From Streptomyces viridochromogenes DSM 40736 (GTDB lineage Bacteria > Actinomycetota > Actinomycetes > Streptomycetales > Streptomycetaceae), in NCBI RefSeq assembly GCF_000158955.1, contig NZ_GG657757.1:5910692-5974691 (forward strand): a stretch of DNA of 64,000 nt. The letters are read 5' to 3'. Below the pieces are notes generated by a model. The model was not told the origin of the DNA, ran no database searches, and was given only the letters and a program-made list of their open reading frames with translations. Each line of letters begins with the position of its first letter. Position 1 is the first letter of the stretch. The position numbers and the translations under genes are program-made. Positions 54,085 through 62,851 of the stretch are shown here, one piece after another.

Positions 54085-55445
54085 GGGGTGACCCGCCCGT
54101 CGTGCTGGCGCCGGGCCGAGTCGCTCACCCGGACCAGCAGGGCCACGATCGCCCAGTTGGTGACCACCGACGAGCCGCCCTGCGCCAGGAACGGCATCGC
54201 CATGCCGGTCAGCGGGATCAGGCCGGTCACACCGCCCGCGATCACGAACACCTGGAGCGCCACGAGCGAGGCGAGGCCGACCGCGAGCAGCCTCCCGAAC
54301 GGTTCGCGCAGGGCGAGGCCGGCCCGGTAACCGCGCTCCACCAGCAGACCGTAGAGGAGGAAGATCGCGGACAGCCCCGCGAGGCCCAGTTCCTCACCCG
54401 CGGTGGCCAGGATGAAGTCCGACTTCACGGCGAAGCCGATGAGGACCGAGTGGCCGAGGCCCAGGCCCGTACCGAGGACACCCCCCTCCGCGAAGGCGAA
54501 CAGCGACTGGGTGAGCTGGTTCGCGCCCTCGCCCGCCTCGATGGACGCGAAGGGGTGCAGCCACGTCTCGATCCTGCTGTGCACGTGCGGCTCCAGCCGG
54601 CCCACGGCGACCGCACCCAGCGCGGCCAGCACCAGTCCGACGGCGATCCAGCCGGTGCGTCCGGTAGCGACGTAGAGGAGGACGACGAACAGGCCGAAGA
54701 AGAGCAGCGACGTGCCGAGGTCGTGTTCCAGGATCAGGACGCCGACGCTCACCAGCCAGACGGCGACGATCGGACCGAGGACCCGCCCGGTGGGCAACTG
54801 GAGCTTCCAGAAGCGGCGGCCGGTGTAGGCGAGGGCGCTGCGGTTCGCGGCCAGGTACGCGGCGAAGAACACGGCGAGCAGCACCTTCGCGAACTCGCCC
54901 GGCTGGATGGAGAACCCGGCGATCCGGATCCAGATGCGGGCACCGTTCACCGCCGGGAACAGGATCGGCAGGATGAGCAGCACGAGAGCGGCGACGACAC
55001 AGACGTACGTGTAGCGCTGGAGCACCCGGTGGTCGCGCAGCAGCAGGACGACCAGGATGAAGAGCGCCACGCCCAGCGTCGACCAGACCAGTTGGGCCGG
55101 TGCCGCCCGGTCGCCCGGGGTCTCCAGGTCGAGCCGGTAGATGAGCACCAGGCCGAGCCCGTTGAGCAGCACACCGATGGGCAGGAGCAGGGGGTCGGCG
55201 TACGGGGCCCGCAGGCGTACGGCCAGATGCGCCAGCAGTGCGAGCACGCCGAGCCCGGCACCGTAGCCGACGGCACCGGGCGGGAGGGTGCCGTGCTGCG
55301 CGAGGCCGACGTCGCAGTAGCCGTACACGGACAGCAGCACGCCCAGGACGATGAGGGCGAGTTCGACGCCACGGCGCCGGGGGAGGCGGCGGACGGCGGG
55401 TGCGGGCGTGTCCGCCGTCGCCACGGTGATTCCGGCCTTGCTCAT
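54081..55445 (-). CDS. FtsW/RodA/SpoVE family peptidoglycan glycosyltransferase
   Basis: A 454-residue SEDS protein with about 12 membrane segments that polymerises lipid II. Family motifs include FSIQPGEFAKVLLAVFFAAYL, LEHDLGTSLLFFGLF and LIPLTGMAMPFLAQGGSSVV. It precedes and overlaps the PBP gene, so the two act as a growth or sporulation wall-synthesis pair, probably additional to the division-essential FtsW. Confidence 0.95.
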   Translation of the reverse strand: MSKAGITVATADTPAPAVRRLPRRRGVELALIVLGVLLSVYGYCDVGLAQHGTLPPGAVGYGAGLGVLALLAHLAVRLRAPYADPLLLPIGVLLNGLGLVLIYRLDLETPGDRAAPAQLVWSTLGVALFILVVLLLRDHRVLQRYTYVCVVAALVLLILPILFPAVNGARIWIRIAGFSIQPGEFAKVLLAVFFAAYLAANRSALAYTGRRFWKLQLPTGRVLGPIVAVWLVSVGVLILEHDLGTSLLFFGLFVVLLYVATGRTGWIAVGLVLAALGAVAVGRLEPHVHSRIETWLHPFASIEAGEGANQLTQSLFAFAEGGVLGTGLGLGHSVLIGFAVKSDFILATAGEELGLAGLSAIFLLYGLLVERGYRAGLALREPFGRLLAVGLASLVALQVFVIAGGVTGLIPLTGMAMPFLAQGGSSVVTNWAIVALLVRVSDSARRQHDGRVTP

Positions 55446-55550
55446 GTCCGGAATCTACCTAAATGAGGCGTGTGGAGTGCTTTGATCTGGCCGAGTGTCA
55501 GCACCGGAGCACAGGGGGGAGTCCTGACGACGACTCGCGGCCCCGGGCTC

Positions 55551-56804
55551 TCACTCCACCGGCACTCTCAACGTCGCCACCGCCCCACCGTCCGCCGCGT
55601 TCGCGAACTCCAGCCGTGCCCCCAGCACCTCCGCCTGCCCCAACGCGATGGTCAGCCCCAGCCCGTGCCCCTTCGCACCCCCCTCGGTCCGGAACCGCTG
55701 CGGCCCGTGCGCCACCAGGTACTCCGGGAAACCGTCCCCGTGATCGCGCACGGTCACCACCGGCCCGTCCACCGTCAGCACGACCGGCCCCCGCCCGTGC
55801 TTGTGCGCGTTCGCCACGAGATTCCCCAGCACCCGCTCCAGCCGGCGCCGGTCCGTCTCCACGGACACATCCCGTACGACCCTGACCTCCGTGCCCTTCC
55901 CCGTGCCCCGCACCACCCGCGCGGCCAGTGGTCCCAGCCGCTCCGTGTCCAGCTCCAGCCGTTCCCGGCCGGTGTCCAGCCGGGAGATCTCCAGCAGGTC
56001 CTCGGTGAGCGTGCGCAGTGCCGCGACCCGGTCCCGCACGAGTTCCGTCGGGCGGCCCGGCGGCAGCAGTTCGGCCGCCGCGTGCAACCCGGTCAGCGGG
56101 GTCCGCAGCTCGTGCGCCACGTCCGCCGTGAACCGCTGCTCCGAGAGCAGCTTGCTCTGCAACGACGACGCCATGGAGTCAAGCGCCGCGGCCACCGCGG
56201 CCACCTCGTCCTGCGGGCGCGCCGGAACCTTCGCGCGCGGCCGCGTACGGGGGTCGTTCACGCGTGCGTCCAGGTCACCCGCGCTGATCCGCCGGGCCAC
56301 CAGGGCCGTGGTGTGCAGCCGCCGCGTCACCCGGGTCACCGCGAACGCGCCGACCAGCAGCGTCGCCCCGATCGCCAGGCCCGAGGACCACAGGATCGCC
56401 CGGTCCAGGCCCTCGATGGTGCGCGCCTGCTGGGAGTAGTCGACCGCCACCGCCAGGGCCCGGCCGCCGTCGGCGGGCCCCGCCGCCCACATCGTGGGGC
56501 GGCCCGCGAAGTCGGCGACCATCGTGCCGCGGTCCCCGGAGACCGCCAGGTCCCGCAGCCGCCGGGGCAGGCCCGGGGGATCCAGCCCCGCACCCCACCT
56601 GAGCGGATCCCCGGCCTCGTACCGCTCCGTCGTCATGGCCAGCCGCTGCAACGCCTGGTCACGGGCCTGGCCGACGGTCTGGTTCGTCACCTGCACGTGC
56701 ACCAGGACGCCGAGCAGGGCGGCCAGCGCGCAGCACATCACCGTGATGAAGGCGGCGGCCTTCGCGGCGAGCGTCCCGGACCACCGGGGAAGGGCGGGTC
56801 TCAT
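55551..56804 (-). CDS. Sensor histidine kinase (no response regulator adjacent)
   Basis: A 417-residue kinase with membrane segments at about 15-38 and 137-157, a ~98-residue external domain, HAMP, the H-box DVAHELRTPL with His231, and an HATPase domain (RVLGNLVANAHKHG, VRDHGDGF, GHGLGLTIALG). ATG at 56804 overlaps the lipoprotein stop (ATGA). The layout lipoprotein-kinase resembles CseA/CseC, but the response regulator gene is absent between them and on either side. Confidence 0.92.
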   Translation of the reverse strand: MRPALPRWSGTLAAKAAAFITVMCCALAALLGVLVHVQVTNQTVGQARDQALQRLAMTTERYEAGDPLRWGAGLDPPGLPRRLRDLAVSGDRGTMVADFAGRPTMWAAGPADGGRALAVAVDYSQQARTIEGLDRAILWSSGLAIGATLLVGAFAVTRVTRRLHTTALVARRISAGDLDARVNDPRTRPRAKVPARPQDEVAAVAAALDSMASSLQSKLLSEQRFTADVAHELRTPLTGLHAAAELLPPGRPTELVRDRVAALRTLTEDLLEISRLDTGRERLELDTERLGPLAARVVRGTGKGTEVRVVRDVSVETDRRRLERVLGNLVANAHKHGRGPVVLTVDGPVVTVRDHGDGFPEYLVAHGPQRFRTEGGAKGHGLGLTIALGQAEVLGARLEFANAADGGAVATLRVPVE

Positions 56805-57541
56805 CCGGCACTCGCCGAGGGAGAGGCGGAGGGCGGGGCGGAGGGGTGGCGGGAGTGCTTCCGCGAGCCGGTGCGCAGCATCTCGTCGTGGGTGAGGAGC
56901 ATGGCCCGCTGCTCCGGGTCCCAGGTCCACTGCAGGCGGTACTCGTAACCGGCGACCTCGGACGGCGAGCGGATGACGAGGGAACGACCGGCCAGCTCGA
57001 CGCCGCTCAGCGCGTCCTCCCACGCCATGACCTGCATGAGCCGGTGCTTCTCCACGGTGTAGACGCGCACCGCGGTGGTCTTGCCGGGCAGCAGCGGGAA
57101 CCCCAGCGTCAGGTCGTCGCGCCCGTCACCGGTCAGGTCCCGGTAGTACGGCCTGAGGACCGGGCACCGGCCGTGTCCCGGCCCCTCGCGGCAGTCGGCC
57201 ATCCGGCGGGCCGTGTCGCGGTAGGGCGCCTTGGCGCCGTCGTAGTCGCCCGCGTGCGCGGCGATCTCGGCCCGGACGATCCTGACCGGGTCCACCTCCC
57301 GGATGTCGTCGTCGCGGGGGACGGTGACGCCCTTGACCGCCTCGGTGTTCACCTCGCCGATCTCGAAGGCGGGACTGGACGCCGGGGTCAGCTCCGGCCA
57401 GAGCCGGGCCGGGCCGGCCGCCGTCGGGGTCGCGCCGGCACCCTCGAGCCCGCCGGCGTCCCCGCAGCCGGCGGCGGTGGCCAGCAGCAGGACGAGGACG
57501 GCGGCGCGGCGGGCGGCTCTGCCGGGACGGCGGACGGGCAC
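56801..57541 (-). CDS. Lipoprotein of unknown function, coupled to the kinase
   Basis: A 246-residue lipoprotein: hydrophobic VLVLLLATAAGC with the lipidated Cys26, then a linker and a globular domain ending PYYRDLTGDGRDDLTLGFPLLPGKTTAVRVYTVEKHRLMQV, in which DLTGDGRDD resembles a calcium-binding or FG-GAP-like loop. The C-terminal tail is Ser/Pro-rich. It overlaps the kinase start and may modulate the kinase's external domain, as CseA does for CseC. This role is inference. Confidence 0.75.
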   Translation of the reverse strand: MPVRRPGRAARRAAVLVLLLATAAGCGDAGGLEGAGATPTAAGPARLWPELTPASSPAFEIGEVNTEAVKGVTVPRDDDIREVDPVRIVRAEIAAHAGDYDGAKAPYRDTARRMADCREGPGHGRCPVLRPYYRDLTGDGRDDLTLGFPLLPGKTTAVRVYTVEKHRLMQVMAWEDALSGVELAGRSLVIRSPSEVAGYEYRLQWTWDPEQRAMLLTHDEMLRTGSRKHSRHPSAPPSASPSASAG

Positions 57542-57650
57542 TGGACTCCTGCGGTTCGAGAGTGATCACGCGACTCGGACCGACCGTCGGCCCCGTTCAC
57601 CTTAATTCTGCGGAAGTCCCATTGACGCGCGAGGGAGCCCGTGCGCCCGG

Positions 57651-58154
57651 CTACTCGGTCAGCTCCTCCAGCAGCCGGGCCGTGGCCAGCCCCGCCCGCA
57701 GGTAGTCGACGAACAGGTCGTTGTGCAGCGCCCAGGGCGACCGGCGGTCCCGGATCAGCCGGATCGCCGCGTCGGCGGAGCGCCCCTGGCGCATCAGCGC
57801 GTGCGCGACGACCAGGCCGGAGCGGTTGTACCCGTGGTAACAGCGCACGAGGACCCTGCGGCCCTCGTCCAGAGCCTCGCAGGCCGCCTCGGCCAGCCGG
57901 ATCACCCCGGCGAGCTCTGTCCCGTCGAGAGGTCCGTCGGGAATGGGCCAGACGTGGTGCGCGACGCCCGGATCGGGCCCGTGCCCCGGCAGCCGCAGCA
58001 GCGTCTGCACGAGATCGAACTCGTCCCGTACGACCGCGAACTCCAGCCGGCCCACGGAGGCCGCGTACTCGTGCCCGCCCATCCACAGCCCGGGGACGAC
58101 CTCGCTCCACGGGCTCTGAGGAGCCGGCACATCGGGTTTCCTGCGGGTACGCAA
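57651..58154 (-). CDS. Dual-specificity protein phosphatase-like protein
   Basis: A 167-residue protein with the Cys-based phosphatase signature RCYHGYNRSGL (C-x5-R), so the His normally before Cys is Arg here. DEFDLVQTLLRLPGHGP and VWPIPDGPLDGTEL fit the fold's general-acid region. The start is a TTG at 58154 with a strong GGGGAGG ribosome site; frames further upstream are antisense to the next gene. Substrate unknown. Confidence 0.8.
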   Translation of the reverse strand: MRTRRKPDVPAPQSPWSEVVPGLWMGGHEYAASVGRLEFAVVRDEFDLVQTLLRLPGHGPDPGVAHHVWPIPDGPLDGTELAGVIRLAEAACEALDEGRRVLVRCYHGYNRSGLVVAHALMRQGRSADAAIRLIRDRRSPWALHNDLFVDYLRAGLATARLLEELTE

Positions 58155-58223
58155 CGGCGCCTCCCCACCATCACCGCCCAACTCCTTCCAAAGGTAGCCG
58201 GGTTCTTGCCCCGGCAGCACCCC

Positions 58224-58267
58224 GCCTGTTCCCATGGACTGGGGTGCCTGTTCCCATGGACTGGGGT
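58224..58267 (+). repeat. Exact 22-bp tandem duplication upstream of the NERD gene
   Basis: Two identical 22-base units beginning GCCTGTTCCCATGG lie head to tail, the second ending 8 bases before the ATG of the next gene. The unit contains the palindrome CCATGG and the sequence GGGGT, so it may have duplicated a ribosome-site-like element. Confidence 0.85.
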
Positions 58268-58275
58268 GATGGTGC

Positions 58276-59079
58276 ATGGACGGACTGCGCGTCATACCGA
58301 CCTGGCGACAGGGCCAGGAGCGGCTGTACGTCTGCCTCCCGGACGGCCGGAACATCGCCTGGTACGACCGTGAGACGGCCCGGGTCAACCTGCTCGGCGA
58401 GGACCGCGAGGACGAGGTGCTCCTGGCCCTCGCGCCCTTCATCACCGGCCCGGTGGCGGTAGGGCCGCCCCCGGTGCCGACCCCGGCCGAGCTCGCCCGG
58501 CTGGCCCTGCACCCCGACGACGACCTGGCCCCCAACCGCCCCGGCGAGGCCCTCCTCGTCGCCCTCGACCGCGATCCCGGCCCCACCCGCCGGCTGCGCC
58601 CCGACCCGCGCCGCCGGGCCCTGGCGGCCGAGCAGACCGTCGGGGACGCCCTGGACCGTCTGGACGGCGCCGGCTGGCACGCCCTGCACTCCGTCCCGCT
58701 TCCCGGCGGCGGCCGTATCCACCATCTGCTGATCGGCCCGGGCGGCTTGTTCGCCCTGCACACCCTGTACGCACGCAAGCAGCGCGTGACGGTCGCCGAC
58801 CCCACGGTCACCCTGGGCCGCCGCGACCCCGACCCTCTGCTCCGCCGCCTCCGTGCCGACGCCGACCGGGCCTCGTACGCCCTGACGGCGGAGGTCCGCC
58901 CGGTGCTCACCCTGGTGGAACCGGCCTCCGTGTCGGTCCCGGCCGCACCGCGCGAGGTCCGCGTCCTGACCGACAAAGACGTCCCGGGCCTCGCCGGCCA
59001 CGGCGGTGTCCTGAAACCGGCGGACGTGGAGGCACTGCACGCGATGGCACGGGACCGGAACACCTGGACGCGAGTGTGA
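58276..59079 (+). CDS. NERD (nuclease-related) domain protein
   Basis: A 267-residue protein. Residues ~115-215 form a NERD-type domain (AAEQTVGDALDRL, WHALHSVPLPGGGRIHHLLIGPGGLFALHTLYARKQRV); the residues normally catalytic in such restriction-endonuclease-like folds (D...ExK) are only partly seen, so activity is uncertain. The N-terminal part has a short beta-rich section (ERLYVCLPDGRNIAWYDRETARVNLL). Starts at ATG 58276 after GGGGTGATGG. Role unknown. Confidence 0.75.
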   Translation: MDGLRVIPTWRQGQERLYVCLPDGRNIAWYDRETARVNLLGEDREDEVLLALAPFITGPVAVGPPPVPTPAELARLALHPDDDLAPNRPGEALLVALDRDPGPTRRLRPDPRRRALAAEQTVGDALDRLDGAGWHALHSVPLPGGGRIHHLLIGPGGLFALHTLYARKQRVTVADPTVTLGRRDPDPLLRRLRADADRASYALTAEVRPVLTLVEPASVSVPAAPREVRVLTDKDVPGLAGHGGVLKPADVEALHAMARDRNTWTRV

Positions 59080-59145
59080 GGACGGGCGCGCGCCGGCCGG
59101 CCGGGACGGGGTAGGGGCGGAGACGGCTGCCCCCGTGCCCCGGGG

Positions 59146-60027
59146 CTACGGGAGGCGCCCGGCCCGTTCCGGATCCAGCAGGGGGGCGAGCAGGTCCCCG
59201 TAGTCCTGCACCCGGGGCGCGATGTCCGTGGCCCGGAGGTCCAGGCGGCCGGGCGAGCGGCACTCCTCGACCTCCTCCCAGGTCACGGGTGCCGAGACGG
59301 CCGGTTCGGGGCGGGCCCGGAGGGTGTAGGGGGTCGCCGTGGTCTTCCGCGCGGCGTTCTGGCTCCAGTCGACGAACACCTTCCCCGGCCGCAGACTCCG
59401 GGTCATCCGGTGCAGCGCGAGCCGGGGCAGGGCCTTCTCCGCCTCGACGGCCAGCGCCTTGGCGTACTCGGACACCCGCTCCGAGGACGCCCCGCGTACG
59501 GCGGCGAGCAGATGCAGCCCCTTCGAGCCGGAGGTCTTGGCGTAGGCCTCGATGCCGTCCGCCGCGAGCCGTTCCCGCAGCCACAGCGCGACCTCGCAGC
59601 ACTGCGCGATACCGGCGGGCGGCCCCGGATCGAGGTCGAAGACGATCCGGTCGGCCTCGTCCGGCGTGCCGACGAGCCACTGGTGGGTGTGGAACTCGGT
59701 CACCAGGTTCGCAGCCCACATCAGGCTCGGCAGGTCCTGCACCAGCACCATCCGCGAGGGTCCCTCGACCCGCGGCACCTCGGCGGTGGTGACCCACTCG
59801 GGCGTACCCGGCGGGACGTTCTTCGTGAAGAACACCTGGCCGTCCGGCCCGTCCGGATACCGCAGGAAGGACACCGCCCGGTCACGCAGATGGGGCAGCA
59901 GGACCTCGGCGACGGTCGCGTAGTAGTGCAGCACCTCGCCCTTGGTGAAGCCGGTGGCGGGATACAGCACCTTCTCCAGATTGCTGAGGGCGAGCCGTCG
60001 CCCCTCCACCTCTGTGATAGGCGCCAT
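59146..60027 (-). CDS. ligD: LigD polymerase/primase domain protein (non-homologous end joining)
   Basis: A 293-residue stand-alone LigD polymerase domain (archaeo-eukaryotic primase fold) that fills in ends during Ku-dependent double-strand-break repair. Catalytic VFDLDPG with the two metal Asp residues, SGSKGLHLLAAV, and VFVDWSQNAARKTTATPY are diagnostic. No ligase or nuclease domain is present. It is divergent from ku by 63 bases. Confidence 0.93.
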   Translation of the reverse strand: MAPITEVEGRRLALSNLEKVLYPATGFTKGEVLHYYATVAEVLLPHLRDRAVSFLRYPDGPDGQVFFTKNVPPGTPEWVTTAEVPRVEGPSRMVLVQDLPSLMWAANLVTEFHTHQWLVGTPDEADRIVFDLDPGPPAGIAQCCEVALWLRERLAADGIEAYAKTSGSKGLHLLAAVRGASSERVSEYAKALAVEAEKALPRLALHRMTRSLRPGKVFVDWSQNAARKTTATPYTLRARPEPAVSAPVTWEEVEECRSPGRLDLRATDIAPRVQDYGDLLAPLLDPERAGRLP

Positions 60028-60090
60028 ACGATAAGAATCCCACGCAAACCATGACGAACGCTCCCGACAGTGACCGGAAGGGTGCTGCAC

Positions 60091-61140
60091 GTGAGATCCA
60101 TCTGGAACGGCGCCATCTCCTTCGGCCTGGTCAGCATTCCGATCAAGCTGGTGAACGCCACCGAGAGCCACTCGATCTCGTTCCGCCAGATCCACACCGA
60201 GGACGGCGGCCGCATCCGCTACCGCAAGTTCTGCGAGCTGGAGGACCGCGAGGTCACCCAGGGGGAGATCGGCAAGGGCTACGAGGACGCGGACGGCACG
60301 ATCATCCCGATCACCGAGGACGACCTGTCCAGCCTGCCGATCCCGACGGCCAAGACGATCGAGATCGTCGCCTTCGTCCCGGCCGACCGGATCGATCCGC
60401 TGCAGATGGACGCCGCGTACTACCTCCAGGCGAGCGGCGCCCCCGCCGCGAAGCCGTACACCCTGCTCCGGGAGGCGCTGAAGCGCAGCAACAAGGTGGC
60501 GATCGCCAAGTTCGCCCTGCGGGGGCGCGAACGCCTGGGCATGCTCCGGGTCGTCGGTGACGCCATCGCCATGCACGGCCTGCTGTGGCCGGACGAGGTC
60601 CGCGCCCCCGAGGGGCTGGCCCCCGACACCGACGTCACGGTCCGCGACAAGGAACTGGATCTGGCCGACGCCCTGATGGACACCCTCGGCGAGGTCGACC
60701 TGGAGGACCTGCACGACGAGTACCGCGAGGCGGTGGAGGAGGTCATCGCCGCGAAGGCCGCCGGCGAGGCCCCGCCCCAGGCCCCGGCGCCCGCTACGGG
60801 CGGCAAGGTCCTGGACCTGATGGCGGCCCTGGAGAACAGCGTCCGCGCGGCACGCGAGTCCCGGGGTGAGGAGGCCGGCGAACACGCCGAGGTCAAGTCG
60901 CTCCCGCAGCGCAAGACGGCTCGTGCGGCCCCCAAGCAGACCGGCGGCAAGAAATCGACGTCCACCGCGAAGAAGACGCCGGCCAAGAAGACCGCGGCGG
61001 CGAAGAAGTCGACCGCCAAGTCGGGGCAGGGCGCGAAGAAGACCGCGTCGAAGAGCACCACCGCGAAGAGCACGGCGAAGAGCACCGCGAAGAAGACGAC
61101 CGCGAAGAAGTCGGCGTCGTCCCGCAAACACTCGGCCTGA
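60091..61140 (+). CDS. ku: Ku DNA end-binding protein
   Basis: A 349-residue bacterial Ku that encircles broken DNA ends. Core: SIWNGAISFGLVSIPIKLVNATE at the N-terminus and LHDEYREAVEEVIAAKAAGE at the end of the core (about 215-235). Residues ~275-349 are a Lys/Ala/Thr-rich tail (repeats of TAKKTTAKK, KSTAKS), typical of the histone-like extension of Streptomyces Ku that aids DNA binding. GTG start at 60091 with GGAAGGG; an upstream GTG at 60070 is rejected. Confidence 0.95.
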   Translation: MRSIWNGAISFGLVSIPIKLVNATESHSISFRQIHTEDGGRIRYRKFCELEDREVTQGEIGKGYEDADGTIIPITEDDLSSLPIPTAKTIEIVAFVPADRIDPLQMDAAYYLQASGAPAAKPYTLLREALKRSNKVAIAKFALRGRERLGMLRVVGDAIAMHGLLWPDEVRAPEGLAPDTDVTVRDKELDLADALMDTLGEVDLEDLHDEYREAVEEVIAAKAAGEAPPQAPAPATGGKVLDLMAALENSVRAARESRGEEAGEHAEVKSLPQRKTARAAPKQTGGKKSTSTAKKTPAKKTAAAKKSTAKSGQGAKKTASKSTTAKSTAKSTAKKTTAKKSASSRKHSA

Positions 61141-61547
61141 CCGCCGCGTCCCCGGCTACGGCGCGCACCGGATGTCCCGCCGATGCCCGGCCGATGTCCG
61201 GCCGATGCCCGGCCGGTGTCCGGCCGGGGTGGCTGGGCCCGCCCCCTCGGCCCTCACCGAGAGGCACGCCCTCGCCGGCCCTCGGCAACTCGGTCCCCAT
61301 TCGGCCGTCGGCTACCCGGCCGTCGGCCACTCGGCCCCCGCCCGCTGCCCCCGGGCTACTCGGCGGCCCGACCGGCGGCCCGACCGGCGGGCCGCTCTCG
61401 CCCGGCGCGGCGGTCCCGTTCCCCGTCATCCCGCTAGCGGCATCGGCGAGCACGCCAACCTGCCGCGGCGTCGCGGGAGCCCCGCGACGCCGCAGCACTC
61501 GACCCCCGCGAACCGACGTCCGCGCTGCGCGCCCCGCCCTACAGGGC
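61141..61547. other. 407-base non-coding region with short tandem repeats
   Basis: Between convergent ku and Asp23 genes. Five copies of an 11-bp unit near CGATGCCCGGC run from 61170 to 61224, and further short GGCC-containing repeats (CGGCGGCCCGAC twice near 61365) follow. Codon bias is absent in all frames, so I see no gene. Confidence 0.6.
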
Positions 61548-62033
61548 TCAGGCCACGCGCCGCTGCTCCGGCTCGGACTCGTCCTCCTCGTCCGGCAGAT
61601 GGACGTCGTCGACGGCGATGTTGACCTCCACGACCTCCAGGCCGGTCATCCGCTCGATCGCGTTGACGACATTGGTACGGACGTCCGCGGCGGTGTCGGT
61701 GATGGCGGAGCCGTACTCGACGACCACATCCAGGTCGACGGCGGCCTGACGCTCACCGACCTCCACCTTCACTCCCTGCGTGACGCCGGTGCCGCCGCCG
61801 GGCATGTGCTGGCGCACGGCCCCGACGGCCCTGGTCATCCCTCCGCCGAGGTTGTGCACCTCGGGTACCTCCCGGGCCGCCATGCCCGCGATCTTCGCCA
61901 CGACGGTGTCCGCGATCGCGGTGTTTCCGCGGGTTTCCGCGGGCCCGCCCGCGCTACGGCGGCCCTGTGGGGCGCCGTCCTGCTTGCCCGTCGTGGAGGT
62001 TGTGGTGTTCCTGCGCTGTGTGGTCTCCGTCAT
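61548..62033 (-). CDS. Asp23/Gls24 family envelope stress response protein
   Basis: A 161-residue Asp23 protein: IADTVVAKIAGMAAREVPEVHNLGGG and VKVEVGERQAAVDLDVVVEYGSAITDTAADVRTNVVNAIERMTGLEVVEVNIAVDDV are the family core; an N-terminal Thr/Gly-rich extension precedes it. These proteins help tolerate envelope stress. ATG at 62033 with GAGG upstream; a GTG three codons earlier is an alternative. Confidence 0.9.
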   Translation of the reverse strand: MTETTQRRNTTTSTTGKQDGAPQGRRSAGGPAETRGNTAIADTVVAKIAGMAAREVPEVHNLGGGMTRAVGAVRQHMPGGGTGVTQGVKVEVGERQAAVDLDVVVEYGSAITDTAADVRTNVVNAIERMTGLEVVEVNIAVDDVHLPDEEDESEPEQRRVA

Positions 62034-62159
62034 GACCGTCACCTCGATGATCGGTGCGGGATATGAGCAGCGTCGTTCCTAACCACCGTAGACAATGGTA
62101 CGCACGGGGCGAAAGTCGTGGAAAGTCATGAACCAGCACTTAGCATAATGAACTGGTAA

Positions 62160-62756
62160 TTACCGGAGCAGGCGGTCGACTTGGCGCTGCAGCACGGCCA
62201 GAGCCGTCTCCGGGGAGTGGTACCCCGCGACGACGTGCACGGTGAGGCCGTCGGCCACGGCGAGCAGGGAGTGTGCCTCGTGGGCGGGGTCGAGGTGCTG
62301 CGGGATCTCCTCGGTGTCCTGGCCGTACCGGATGAGCCACTCGACGAGGTCGTGCAGCTTGGCGTAGGTGTCGCGCAGGACGGCCGCCAGTCTCTCGCCG
62401 GCCGGGGCATGGCCGACGAAGGCCAGCCAGACATGCGCCTGCGTCCTCGACTCCTCGTCCAGCAGGGCGAGTTCGGAGAGGGTGTGGGTCAGCAGGGTGG
62501 ATGCGGCCTGCGGGGCGGAGGTCGCGGCGATGCGTTCCTCGGCGCGTTCGCCGACCCGTCGTGAGATGTGCTCCAGCGCGAAGAGCAGCATCTCCTCCTT
62601 GGTGCGGAAGCACCGCTGCACGGCCCCCATGGACACGTCGGCCTCGGCGGCGACGTCACGAAGGCTCACGGCCTCCATCCCCGACCGTGCGATCAGGGCG
62701 CAGACCGCGTCGGCGATCCGCAGTCGCCGTGCTTCGTAGTCGACCTGCTTGGGCAC
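62160..62756 (-). CDS. TetR family transcriptional regulator
   Basis: A 198-residue TetR protein with HTH RIADAVCALIARSGMEAVSLRDVAAEADVSMGAVQRCFRTKEEMLLFAL (about 11-60) and a C-terminal region HEAHSLLAVADGLTVHVVAG. Divergent from a small membrane protein gene with two matching inverted repeats in between, so it probably represses both. Confidence 0.92.
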   Translation of the reverse strand: MPKQVDYEARRLRIADAVCALIARSGMEAVSLRDVAAEADVSMGAVQRCFRTKEEMLLFALEHISRRVGERAEERIAATSAPQAASTLLTHTLSELALLDEESRTQAHVWLAFVGHAPAGERLAAVLRDTYAKLHDLVEWLIRYGQDTEEIPQHLDPAHEAHSLLAVADGLTVHVVAGYHSPETALAVLQRQVDRLLR

Positions 62757-62777
62757 GCTCCGCTCCTCCCACTTTCC

Positions 62778-62791
62778 GATGCACTTGCATC
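62778..62791. promoter_or_regulatory. TetR operator site 1
   Basis: GATGCA-CT-TGCATC, a perfect 6+2+6 inverted repeat, 22 bases upstream of the TetR start codon. Same architecture as the second site 38 bases away. Confidence 0.65.
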
Positions 62792-62815
62792 ATATCCCTA
62801 CGCGCTGCACGATGT

Positions 62816-62829
62816 GATGCGACCGCATC
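62816..62829. promoter_or_regulatory. TetR operator site 2
   Basis: GATGCG-AC-CGCATC, also a perfect 6+2+6 inverted repeat, 23 bases before the start of the small membrane protein gene. The two sites are nested inside TTTCCGATGC ... GCATCGGAAA outer arms. Confidence 0.65.
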
Positions 62830-62851
62830 GGAAAACGGAGGGGAATGCGTC

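Noticed and set aside
61170..61224. CRISPR array
   Set aside because: Units are 11 bp and directly adjacent without spacers.
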